Shown here piece after piece: positions 17,993 to 25,068 of a stretch of 38,904 bases of DNA. Positions within the stretch are counted from its first letter, which is position 1, and every line of letters begins with the position of its first letter. The notes under the pieces are model-generated. The model saw only the letters and a program-made list of their open reading frames with translations, had not been told where the DNA came from and did not search any database. A program made the translations under genes and the position numbers. Origin of the DNA: Deltaproteobacteria bacterium RIFCSPHIGHO2_02_FULL_40_28 (GTDB lineage: Bacteria > UBA10199 > 2-12-FULL-40-28); NCBI GenBank assembly GCA_001798135.1, contig MGRJ01000003.1, forward strand, positions 1-38,904. The letters are read 5' to 3'.

Positions 17993-18083
17993 TCCCCTCT
18001 CCCCTTGGGGGAGAGGGTGCAGGGTGAGGGGTAATTCAAAATTTTCCCCCTCTCCCTAACCCTCCCCCTCAAGGGGGAGGGGA
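17993..18083. repeat. REP-like paired inverted repeat
   Basis: This fills the 318-nt gene-free stretch between 17839 and 18156. Two GC-rich hairpins of related sequence face each other. The first has stem CCCTCTCCCC (17995-18004) with GGGGAGAGGG (18008-18017); the second has CCCTCCCCC (18060-18068) with GGGGGAGGG (18073-18081). Between them, GTGCAGGGTGAGGGG and its approximate complement mirror one another. Such CCCTCTCCCC-type elements are common mobile intergenic repeats in many bacteria (general recollection). Nothing else is recognised in this gap. Confidence 0.7.
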
Positions 18084-18156
18084 TAAGATTGCAGGACCCG
18101 TTTTTCTTTGCAAAATTCGTTCAATCTAGTTAATTAAGAAATTCTTCGGAGGTTTT

Positions 18157-19077
18157 ATGATTCACAATGTGATTATTATTGGTTCGGGCCCAGCAGGGTT
18201 AACAGCAGCTATTTATGCAGCCCGCGCTAATTTAAAACCAGTGTTAATTGAAGGTTACCAATCGGGTGGTCAACTGATGATTACAACAGATGTTGAAAAC
18301 TATCCGGGATTTCCTAAGGGCGTTATGGGCCCAGAGCTTATGGGGCTTTGGAGGGCCCAAGCAGCCCGTTTTGGAACTGAGATTATTTCTAAAGATGTAA
18401 CTCATGTTGATTTTTCAAAATCTCCTTTTGAGGTTTTTGTAGGAAAAGATGTGTGGCAAGCTAAAACCGTTATTATTGCTACAGGGGCACAAGCTAAACT
18501 TTTAAACCTCCCTAACGAAATGCGGCTTATGGGTCGTGGGGTTTCTGCCTGTGCCACTTGTGATGGTGCTTTTTTCCGTGGTGAAAAACTGGCCCTGGTA
18601 GGCGGGGGAGATACAGCCATGGAAGAAGCTAATTTTCTCACCCGCTTTGCAACCGAGGTTGCTGTAATTCATCGAAGAGATACCTTAAAAGCTTCTAAAA
18701 TTATGCGAGATCGCGCCCTTAAAAATCCAAAAATTAAATTTGTATGGGATTCGGTGGTAGAAGATGTGTTGGGCGAAAATCAAGTGATAGGAGTTAAAAT
18801 TAAGAATTTAAAAACGGGGCAGTCTTCTACTTTAGATTGTGGAGGCTTATTTGTAGCCATTGGACATCAACCCAATACGCAACTTTTTAAAGATAAATTG
18901 GAAATGAAAAACGATTATATCATCACCAAAGATAAATCGAGCCTCACTAACGTTCCTGGGATTTTTGCTTGTGGTGACGTGCAAGATCATTATTACCGCC
19001 AAGCCGTTACAGCAGCGGGTTCTGGCTGCATGGCCGCCATCGATGCGGAACGTTATTTGGAAAGTTTAGGGCATTAA
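18157..19077 (+). CDS. trxB: Thioredoxin reductase
   Basis: This FAD flavoprotein passes electrons from NADPH to thioredoxin. The FAD-binding GSGPAGLTAAIYAAR is at residues 9-23, the redox-active CATC at 132-135 (in SACATCDGAFF), the NADPH-binding GGGDTAMEEA at about 148-157, and the C-terminal FAD motif GIFACGDVQD with the QAVTAAGSGCMAA segment follows. Its 306-aa length is normal for the low-molecular-weight family. The ATG follows GGAGG at 4-nt spacing. It appears to be a single gene; the inverted repeat at 19083 follows its stop. Cytoplasmic. High confidence. Confidence 0.96.
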   Translation: MIHNVIIIGSGPAGLTAAIYAARANLKPVLIEGYQSGGQLMITTDVENYPGFPKGVMGPELMGLWRAQAARFGTEIISKDVTHVDFSKSPFEVFVGKDVWQAKTVIIATGAQAKLLNLPNEMRLMGRGVSACATCDGAFFRGEKLALVGGGDTAMEEANFLTRFATEVAVIHRRDTLKASKIMRDRALKNPKIKFVWDSVVEDVLGENQVIGVKIKNLKTGQSSTLDCGGLFVAIGHQPNTQLFKDKLEMKNDYIITKDKSSLTNVPGIFACGDVQDHYYRQAVTAAGSGCMAAIDAERYLESLGH

Positions 19078-19082
19078 AAACT

Positions 19083-19113
19083 TGTAAAATAGAACTTAGA
19101 GCTCTATTTTACA
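19083..19113. other. 11-bp inverted repeat after trxB
   Basis: TGTAAAATAGA (19083-19093) and TCTATTTTACA (19103-19113) are exact complements with a 9-nt loop. It could end trxB transcription, but no U-tract follows. Its GTAAAAT core recurs in the palindrome at 19210-19237 and in a free half-site at 19128-19138, so a regulatory role is possible. Confidence 0.4.
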
Positions 19114-19203
19114 CATGTTCAAATTGCCGCGTAAAATGACCACATATGTATTTAAAATTTTTTAATCGAAAGAAAACACAGAAAGTTGCATATAATTTTG
19201 GTC

Positions 19204-19237
19204 TTGACATAACCCATTTTACGCGTAAAATGGGTTA
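19204..19237 (+). promoter_or_regulatory. Consensus promoter embedded in a perfect 28-bp palindrome
   Basis: A perfect -35 TTGACA (19204-19209), a 16-bp spacer and a near-consensus -10 TAAAAT (19226-19231) precede the ATG at 19240 by 8 bases, so the mRNA would start at or just before the start codon. Positions 19210-19237 are a perfect 28-bp palindrome centred on ACGCGT, covering the spacer and the -10. This is a strong operator candidate. A half-site CGCGTAAAATG also occurs at 19128-19138. Confidence 0.65.
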
Positions 19238-19239
19238 CT

Positions 19240-20445
19240 ATGGATCCAAAAAATATCTTCCACACCATTCAAAACTACTGGAATTCCCCCTCCTGGCTTC
19301 AAAAGCGCATGCTTTTTCTTTCCGGCCCTAGGCAGGTTGGTAAAACAACTCTGGTTACTTCCACTCTTTGCCCTTCAAAAGAATCTTATTTCAACTGGGA
19401 TAACCGAAAAATTCGCCTTGATTATCAAAAAGACCCCGAGTTCTTTACCAATTCACAATCAAAGTGGATTTGTTTTGACGAAATTCACAAACGCCCTCGG
19501 TGGAAAGATATCCTTAAGGGAATTTATGATTCGCAAAAAGACCGTTACCATTTTGTTATTACAGGAAGTGCAAAACTTGAAACTTTCAAAAAAAGTGGTG
19601 ATTCCCTGGTTGGCCGTTATTTTCACACTCATCTTTTTCCTCTCAATCTTCCTGATTTTCACAAAACAAATTTTCATCTTCCCAAAGACCCTTCTCAGCT
19701 TATCCAGGCGGCTAGCGACTTACATGACGCCACTGCAATGCCAGAGCTTCTAGCGTTGGGGGGATTTCCTGAACCTTTTTTTTCAGGTTCAGAATCATTT
19801 TGGAGGCGCTGGTCCATCCTGCATCATGATTTAATTTTAACTGAAGATCTGCGAGACCTTTCACGCATTACAGAAATCGACAAGGTTGAAACCCTTTTAG
19901 AAATACTCCATCCCTGTGCAGGGCAATTAATCAGCTACCGCAATCTGGCCACAGATTTAGAAACAACCCATGGCAGTATCCGCCGGTGGTTGGAAATGCT
20001 GGAAAAGCTCCAACTTGTTTTTTCAGTTCCTCCCTACTCTAAAAAAATTAGGCGGGCTTACAAACAGGATAAAAAATGGTACTTTATGGATTGGGGGGCC
20101 AGCACTAACAATTTGTTTGAAAACTACATCGCCGCTTCTCTTTTGCGCGCCACTACCTTGTACACAGACCGTTTTGGTGAAAAAATGACCCTCCATTTTG
20201 TGCGTACACACGATGGGGCCGAGGTTGATTTTTTAATCTGTAAGAATGGTCAGCCCTGGTTATTGGTGGAAGCAAAGGAGGGCGCTCCGGATATTTCACG
20301 TGCTGTTTACCGCTTTGTCGACGAACTTAAAGTTCCCTGCATCGTCGTCACAAAAAAAACAAATCTTTACAAAAAAATAAAATCACCTGGGAAACAGTCC
20401 ATTTATTCCATGAGTTGGGCTAAGTTTGGGCAGTTGTTGCCTTAA
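19240..20445 (+). CDS. AAA ATPase with DUF4143 nuclease-like C-terminal domain (second copy)
   Basis: This is a 401-aa paralogue of the product of 7167-8291. Walker A is SGPRQVGKTT (residues 28-37) and the Walker B-like ICFDEIHK follows at about 80; TGSAKLE and VGRYFHTHLFPLNLP match the same family. The C-terminal PD-(D/E)XK-like motif is AEVDF with a downstream VEAK. The winged-helix-like central part includes TTHGSIRRWLEMLEKL. The gene has no Shine-Dalgarno sequence and starts about 8 bases after a promoter -10, so it is probably translated from a leaderless mRNA under control of the 28-bp palindrome. It is followed by a small nucleotidyltransferase module on the same strand, with a 152-nt gap. 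Cellular role unknown. Confidence 0.85.
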   Translation: MDPKNIFHTIQNYWNSPSWLQKRMLFLSGPRQVGKTTLVTSTLCPSKESYFNWDNRKIRLDYQKDPEFFTNSQSKWICFDEIHKRPRWKDILKGIYDSQKDRYHFVITGSAKLETFKKSGDSLVGRYFHTHLFPLNLPDFHKTNFHLPKDPSQLIQAASDLHDATAMPELLALGGFPEPFFSGSESFWRRWSILHHDLILTEDLRDLSRITEIDKVETLLEILHPCAGQLISYRNLATDLETTHGSIRRWLEMLEKLQLVFSVPPYSKKIRRAYKQDKKWYFMDWGASTNNLFENYIAASLLRATTLYTDRFGEKMTLHFVRTHDGAEVDFLICKNGQPWLLVEAKEGAPDISRAVYRFVDELKVPCIVVTKKTNLYKKIKSPGKQSIYSMSWAKFGQLLP

Positions 20446-20597
20446 AATCACCTCCTTGGGATTGAAAATAATGTACGAGCTGGTGCAACCTTCCAAAAGC
20501 CAGTAAATTTGTTCCTCACGAGAATTAAGTAAAAGATCTCGGACATAGTCAAGTTTATTGGTTGTTTTTATTGATTAATTTTATTAGGATAAGAATA

Positions 20598-20810
20598 TTG
20601 AGACATCAAAATCAAAAAAAGGAGTGGTTGAATGATTTTCAAGCTTCCTTAAGGCGCCCCTTAAGAAAGCGCTGGAATTATAGTTTCATTCATACCTACA
20701 AACCAGTACTCGATGATGCTCCTTATCGTGTTTTCAACACGCTCGATGACTACCGTAAATGGTGCAAAAAAAACCTTCCTTCGTGGCTAGGCTATGGCCA
20801 AAAACTTTGA
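20598..20810 (+). CDS. Small protein paired with a nucleotidyltransferase, about 70 aa
   Basis: The product is small, basic and aromatic-rich, with a conserved-looking core: RRPLRKRWNY, PVLDDAPYRVF, then DDYRKWC and LPSWLGYG. I recall similar short proteins encoded ahead of stand-alone nucleotidyltransferases, but know no characterised member. The start is uncertain. TTG at 20598 has AGGA at 8-nt spacing and is preferred; TTG at 20628 has GGAG only 3 nt upstream, and the frame opens at TTG 20562. It overlaps the next gene by 17 nt, which points to coupled translation and a functional pair, possibly toxin-antitoxin-like. The 152 nt before it contain no gene I can recognise. Confidence 0.6.
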   Translation: MRHQNQKKEWLNDFQASLRRPLRKRWNYSFIHTYKPVLDDAPYRVFNTLDDYRKWCKKNLPSWLGYGQKL

Positions 20811-21267
20811 ATTCAAACAAGCAGAAAAGGTTAGGGATACCTTTAAGAAATATCATGTACGCTACTTATTTTTGGGCAAATCTGGCGCCATTATTTTAGG
20901 GTATCCGGATACAACTCAAGATGCGGATGTTTTTATCGAAAAAACTGCCGAAAATGGAAAGGCCCTTGTAAAGGCACTTAAAAAAATCGGCTTCAAACTT
21001 AATAAAATCGTAGAACAAGAAATTATTAGAGGAAAGGATTTTATTCAATTAAGAAATGGGCCCTTTGATCTTGATTTAATTTTTGCTCCTGATGGAATTG
21101 ATAGCTTTCAAAAAGCATGGTCCAGACACATTGAGATATCTGGATTTTTTGTTTGTCATATAGATGACATTATTCGAAGCAAAGAAAAATCCAATCGAGT
21201 TAAAGATCGTGAAAGTCTCCCTCGCCTAAAAGCTTTTCGTGATTTTTGGATAAAACAAAAGTTGTAG
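20794..21267 (+). CDS. Stand-alone nucleotidyltransferase-fold protein (DUF6036-like)
   Basis: The 157-aa protein has the minimal nucleotidyltransferase signature: LGKSGAIILGYPDTTQDADVFIE (about residues 27-49), here with the paired Asp at 44 and 46, and a third acidic site in PFDLDLIFAP. It continues with a DIIRSKEKSNRVKDRESLPRL motif that resembles the Lys/Asp region of AbiEii-type enzymes. This argues for an active transferase, of the class often found in toxin-antitoxin or defence gene pairs. The ATG lies within the 3' end of the 70-aa gene, with no clear ribosome binding site of its own. Substrate unknown. Confidence 0.75.
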   Translation: MAKNFEFKQAEKVRDTFKKYHVRYLFLGKSGAIILGYPDTTQDADVFIEKTAENGKALVKALKKIGFKLNKIVEQEIIRGKDFIQLRNGPFDLDLIFAPDGIDSFQKAWSRHIEISGFFVCHIDDIIRSKEKSNRVKDRESLPRLKAFRDFWIKQKL

Positions 21268-21297
21268 CAAGTAAAAAAATAATATAAATTGCTGTTA

Positions 21298-22329
21298 ATG
21301 TTCATTAAAAACACGGCTCTTGCCTTTTTTTTAACCTGTTTTTTTATCGCCCCTTCCCAGGCCTCCATTAAACACGTTCAAAACAAAGAACCCAGAGGGC
21401 CCTTTCAAGCCAGAAATCAAAACCCCCTTTTTCTCACCATGATTAATCAACCGCTAGATCGTGTTACCAGTTTAGAAAAAGGGAAGTATCAATTTTCTGT
21501 CGATACCACCTTTTCAAATCTGTTCGAACGTAATCTGGTAACTAGTGGTGTGGGTATTGACCTTGATATGGAACTGGTTCGTTCCGCCCTGCAATTTTCC
21601 TACGGCATTAACAATCATCTGGAAGCGGGAATCGAAATCCCCTTTCTTAATTTTTCTGGTGGATTTCTAGATGCCTTTGTTGGGGGCTACCATGATGCTC
21701 TTGGTCTTCCGGATGGAGGAAGAAGCACCGTTGATAATGGGCGTTATTCGTACCGCGTCACAAGAAATGGGGCTACCATCTACCAAGTAAATTCCCTCGG
21801 TTTGGGCTTAAGTGATTTTATTTTATGGGACAAATTTAAAATCTTTGATGAAACAAAAGTAAGGCCCGCTATTGGAGTTAAAACTTCATTAAAACTTCCA
21901 ACGGGCCAGGCTGAAAAAGGAACAGGCAACAATAAGGTGGATGTTGCTTTTTCTATTCTTGCAGAAAAAAGTTTGAGCCGCTGGCATTTCTATACCCAGC
22001 TTGGAGTAGCTGCCTTTGGCACTCCTCCTGATTTGCAAGATGTAACTCGTCATGGAGCTATGTTGTATGGCCAGGCTGTTGAATTTAATTTTTCTAATCG
22101 TATTTCCCTGATTGCTCAAATTAACGGGCAAACTTCTCCTTTTAGAGACACAAGCGTACCCGAACTTACAAAAACAGCTCTTGATTTAAATATTGGAATT
22201 AAAGGGGATGTACCCTTAAAAAAGGGCTTCCATTCTTTTTTCTATGAAGTTACTTTTTCAGAAGATCCCATTTCAAATGGTCCCTCAGTTGATTTTTCAA
22301 CCTATGTGCGGATGGGATTTACAAAATAA
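21298..22329 (+). CDS. Outer-membrane DUF3187-like protein
   Basis: A signal peptide is visible (MFIKNTALAFFLTCFFIA, cleavage near SQA). The mature sequence begins with PRGPFQARNQNPLFL, a motif I associate with DUF3187 proteins, which are strand-rich and predicted to form an outer-membrane channel or barrel. Alternating hydrophobic strands continue to the end (FSTYVRMGF). The ATG at 21298 is preferred over the TTG at 21289, as it gives a normal signal peptide; neither has a strong ribosome binding site. Its stop is one base from the end of the convergent ssb gene. Function beyond outer-membrane location is unknown. Confidence 0.75.
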   Translation: MFIKNTALAFFLTCFFIAPSQASIKHVQNKEPRGPFQARNQNPLFLTMINQPLDRVTSLEKGKYQFSVDTTFSNLFERNLVTSGVGIDLDMELVRSALQFSYGINNHLEAGIEIPFLNFSGGFLDAFVGGYHDALGLPDGGRSTVDNGRYSYRVTRNGATIYQVNSLGLGLSDFILWDKFKIFDETKVRPAIGVKTSLKLPTGQAEKGTGNNKVDVAFSILAEKSLSRWHFYTQLGVAAFGTPPDLQDVTRHGAMLYGQAVEFNFSNRISLIAQINGQTSPFRDTSVPELTKTALDLNIGIKGDVPLKKGFHSFFYEVTFSEDPISNGPSVDFSTYVRMGFTK

Positions 22330-22330
22330 T

Positions 22331-22789
22331 TTAAAATGGAATATCATCCTCAGCGGTATTAAATGAGGGAGGCCCATCCTCTGCAGAAGCAGCAGCAGCA
22401 GCAACAGCACCACCTGCTGGTACAAAGCTGGTTTCTTGTGGTTTAGTAGCACCCCTCTCTCCTCCCGAACCTAAAAATTGTACTGTTTGCGCCACAATTT
22501 CAGTGGTGTATCGAGGCTGACCATCTTTTTCCCATTTACGGGTTTGCAAACGGCCTTCCACATAAACAGGGCGTCCCTTGTAGAGATATTCACGGCAAAG
22601 TTCAGCCAACTTGCCCCATACCACCACTCGATGCCACTCAGTGCGTTCTTCAGGTTGGCCCGATTTATTCGTCCATTTCTCGTTTGTTGCAAGAGTGAGG
22701 GTTCCTACAGCTTGTCCGCCTTGAGTATAGCGAATTTCAGGATCCCCTCCTAAGTTTCCAATCAAAATTACCTTATTAACACTGGCCAT
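22331..22789 (-). CDS. ssb: Single-stranded DNA-binding protein
   Basis: The 152-aa product has the SSB OB-fold from residue 1 to about 105 ([45 protein letters not shown]), a short Gly/Ala-rich linker and the acidic tail ending DDIPF that recruits replication and repair partners. It acts as a tetramer covering ssDNA during replication, recombination and repair. The ATG follows GGGAGG at 5-nt spacing. It is 45 nt downstream of the TPR lipoprotein gene on the same strand, so they may be co-transcribed. Confidence 0.96.
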   Translation of the reverse strand: MASVNKVILIGNLGGDPEIRYTQGGQAVGTLTLATNEKWTNKSGQPEERTEWHRVVVWGKLAELCREYLYKGRPVYVEGRLQTRKWEKDGQPRYTTEIVAQTVQFLGSGGERGATKPQETSFVPAGGAVAAAAASAEDGPPSFNTAEDDIPF

Positions 22790-22834
22790 AAATACCTCCC
22801 TCTTTCTCTTCGCTATGGAATGCCCTCTTGTTTG

Positions 22835-23521
22835 TCAACTCCGTTTTTCCGACCTTTTAAGACCCTCTTGGATTTGTTCGCTATTTTCTTTCTGATGGGA
22901 CGTGAGATTTACAATTTTTGCATAATCTTCTTGAAGAGATTTAAAATAGGTTTTGGCTTCCTCATACTTTCCTTCTTCTAAAAGAACTTGGGCCCACAAA
23001 AGCCTATTTTCCAGATCAAACGAATCAACATCCAAAGCTGCTCTAGCATAATGTTTGGCACGTTCACTATCTTTTACAATGCTATTTTTAGAAAGTGCAA
23101 AGGAAGGAACTTTAAGATAAATATTTCCCAAAACACGATAAGCTCCCCCCGCTTCAAAGCGAGGGTCAAGGCTTACAGACTTTTCACAATCGGCGATAAT
23201 TTCTTTTAATCCACCTTGGTAGCCCAAACCTTTTACTTTGTAATAAAGACCTGTGTTAACAGCTCGATAATAATAACAAGCTGCAGAATCTGGAAAAGAA
23301 TGAATGCACCTGTTGGCCCATAAAATTCCTTTTTTGGCATATTCCATTTTTTTCTGAGGGATGGGTTCATTCATCGAGTCTTCTGAAGCCTTTTGAGAAG
23401 CATAGGCTAAATTTTCTATTTTCCAAGTATCACACTGGGCGGGAGGTTTAAGCGAATCCTTTAAAGTAGCTTGGCAGGAAATAAGAAATAATAAAAAACC
23501 AATTTCCAATTTACATTTCAT
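22835..23521 (-). CDS. TPR-containing predicted lipoprotein
   Basis: The start at 23521 gives a good lipoprotein signal: MKCK, a hydrophobic run, then the lipobox LISC with Cys at about residue 16. AGGGG lies 5 nt before it. The mature protein carries tetratricopeptide-like repeats (DSAACYYYRAVNTGLYY; EKSVSLDPRFEAGGAYRVLGNIYL; ARAALDVDSFDLENRLLWAQVLLEEGKYEEAKTYF). The first part resembles the TatT component family of TRAP-associated lipoproteins, but this is tentative. It probably sits on the periplasmic side of a membrane and binds partner proteins. Downstream of it is ssb. Confidence 0.7.
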   Translation of the reverse strand: MKCKLEIGFLLFLISCQATLKDSLKPPAQCDTWKIENLAYASQKASEDSMNEPIPQKKMEYAKKGILWANRCIHSFPDSAACYYYRAVNTGLYYKVKGLGYQGGLKEIIADCEKSVSLDPRFEAGGAYRVLGNIYLKVPSFALSKNSIVKDSERAKHYARAALDVDSFDLENRLLWAQVLLEEGKYEEAKTYFKSLQEDYAKIVNLTSHQKENSEQIQEGLKRSEKRS

Positions 23522-23565
23522 GTGATCCCCTCTACCATGGCCCAAATAAAAAAACGAGGAACTTT

Positions 23566-24936
23566 ACGAAAAACACCATTGCAATCATACTCGCTGCTGG
23601 AATCGGCAAAAGGATGAAAAGCACCAAACCTAAGGTGCTCCACGAAGTAGGTGGCATTCCTTTGATTTGGCATCCATTGAGGCTTTGCCAAGAATTAAAA
23701 ATAAAAGAAGCTTATGTCGTCATTAGCCCTTTCCTTAAAAAACTAACTCTCCCAAAAAATATTTCAGTCAAAACAACTTTGGTAGAACAAAAAAAACCAT
23801 TGGGAACAGCTCATGCCGTGATGATGGCCTTAAAAAAAATAAAAAAGACTCAGGGGGATATTTTGATCTTAAATGGTGACACCCCTTTAATTAAGAAAGA
23901 AAGCATTGGTCAATTATTTCTGGAAAGAAAAAGACTTGCTTCTCCTTTTGGTTTTCTTTCTTCTCTTTTTCATAATCCTGCCGGGCTTGGACGTGTCATG
24001 CGCCATACGGGCGGGTTGGTTTCACAAATTGTTGAAGCTAAAGATGCCACTCCCTTCCAACTCCAAACCCATGAAATTAATGCTGGGGTGTATTCGGCAA
24101 ATCTATCTTTCTTAAAAAATAATATCAAAGGGGTAAAAACAAAAAATAAACAAAAAGAATATTACTTAACCGATTTAGTTCAGGCTGCAACTCACAAAAA
24201 CCTTGATGTGGTTGCCATTCCTATTCATGAAACAGAAGCCATTGGAATTAATACCCAACAAGAATTAGCAAAAGCCAACCAACTCTTTTTTTCAAGAGAG
24301 ATTACAAAAAAAATGGAAGAAGGTGTTAGTTTTATCCATCCAGAATCTGTGGTCATCGAAAATAATGTAACCATTGCACCTGGCACCAAAATTTACGGCC
24401 CCTGTTTTTTAGGGCAGGGAAATCACATCGGAAAAAATTGCATCATTGAGCAGGGTTGCCAAATCCATAATTCCCAAATTGAAGAAGGAGTGCATATCAA
24501 AGCATTTAGTTATGTAACCAATGCCTCTATCGGTTCTCAAACCATCATTGGCCCCTTTGCTCATTTAAGACCACAAACAAAACTAGGAGCCCATGTAAAG
24601 GTAGGAAATTTTGTGGAAATTAAAAAAAGCATCGTTGATCGTAATTCGAAAATTAATCACTTAAGTTATATTGGTGATGCTTTTATTGGAAAACGCGTTA
24701 ACATTGGAGCCGGAACTATTACTTGTAACTATGATGGAATTAAAAAATATCAAACCATTTTAAAAGATGATGTCTTTGTAGGAAGTAGCACGCAATTTGT
24801 AGCCCCTGTCACCATTGGCGCGGGTGCTTTTATTGGAGCAGGATCCACCATTACCAAAAATGTTGAATCCCAAAGCTTGGCTTTATCCCGTACACAACAA
24901 AAACAAATCAAACATTGGGTTAAAAAGAAAAGGTAA
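23566..24936 (+). CDS. glmU: Bifunctional GlmU (UDP-GlcNAc pyrophosphorylase / glucosamine-1-phosphate acetyltransferase), probable ACG start
   Basis: The protein makes UDP-GlcNAc for peptidoglycan and LPS. The N-terminal uridyltransferase shows LAAGIGKRM, TKPKVLHEVGG, LGTAHAV and NGDTPL. The C-terminal half is a left-handed beta-helix of hexapeptide repeats with GNFVEIK, NHLSYIGDA and AGTITCNYDG. The first in-frame ATG (23614) would delete LAAGIGKR, a conserved nucleotide-binding loop. Upstream the frame is open back to a stop at 23482-23484 but has no ATG, GTG or TTG. GAGGA (23556-23560) lies 5 nt before an in-frame ACG at 23566, which would give KNTIAIILAAG and 456 aa, the usual length. 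An out-of-frame ATG at 23537 followed by an A7 run (23548-23554) could alternatively join by -1 slippage. Divergent from the TPR lipoprotein gene. Confidence 0.85.
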   Translation, partial: TKNTIAIILAAGIGKRMKSTKPKVLHEVGGIPLIWHPLRLCQELKIKEAYVVISPFLKKLTLPKNISVKTTLVEQKKPLGTAHAVMMALKKIKKTQGDILILNGDTPLIKKESIGQLFLERKRLASPFGFLSSLFHNPAGLGRVMRHTGGLVSQIVEAKDATPFQLQTHEINAGVYSANLSFLKNNIKGVKTKNKQKEYYLTDLVQAATHKNLDVVAIPIHETEAIGINTQQELAKANQLFFSREITKKMEEGVSFIHPESVVIENNVTIAPGTKIYGPCFLGQGNHIGKNCIIEQGCQIHNSQIEEGVHIKAFSYVTNASIGSQTIIGPFAHLRPQTKLGAHVKVGNFVEIKKSIVDRNSKINHLSYIGDAFIGKRVNIGAGTITCNYDGIKKYQTILKDDVFVGSSTQFVAPVTIGAGAFIGAGSTITKNVESQSLALSRTQQKQIKHWVKKKR

Positions 24937-25068
24937 TAAGGTGTGCTTAAAAGGTGCATCAGTATTTATTTTGACGTCTTTAATTTGGACACTCTGTTTT
25001 TTATAAAAAAATCATATCCAATATCAATTATTTAGATGTTTATTCTCATTTGATATGAGGCATATTTT

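Noticed and set aside
20446-20560. Protein-like antisense open stretch (LDYVRDLLLNSREEQIYW and onward)
   Set aside because: It has no start codon near its beginning, ends inside the antisense of the ATPase gene, and is short; at best a decayed remnant.
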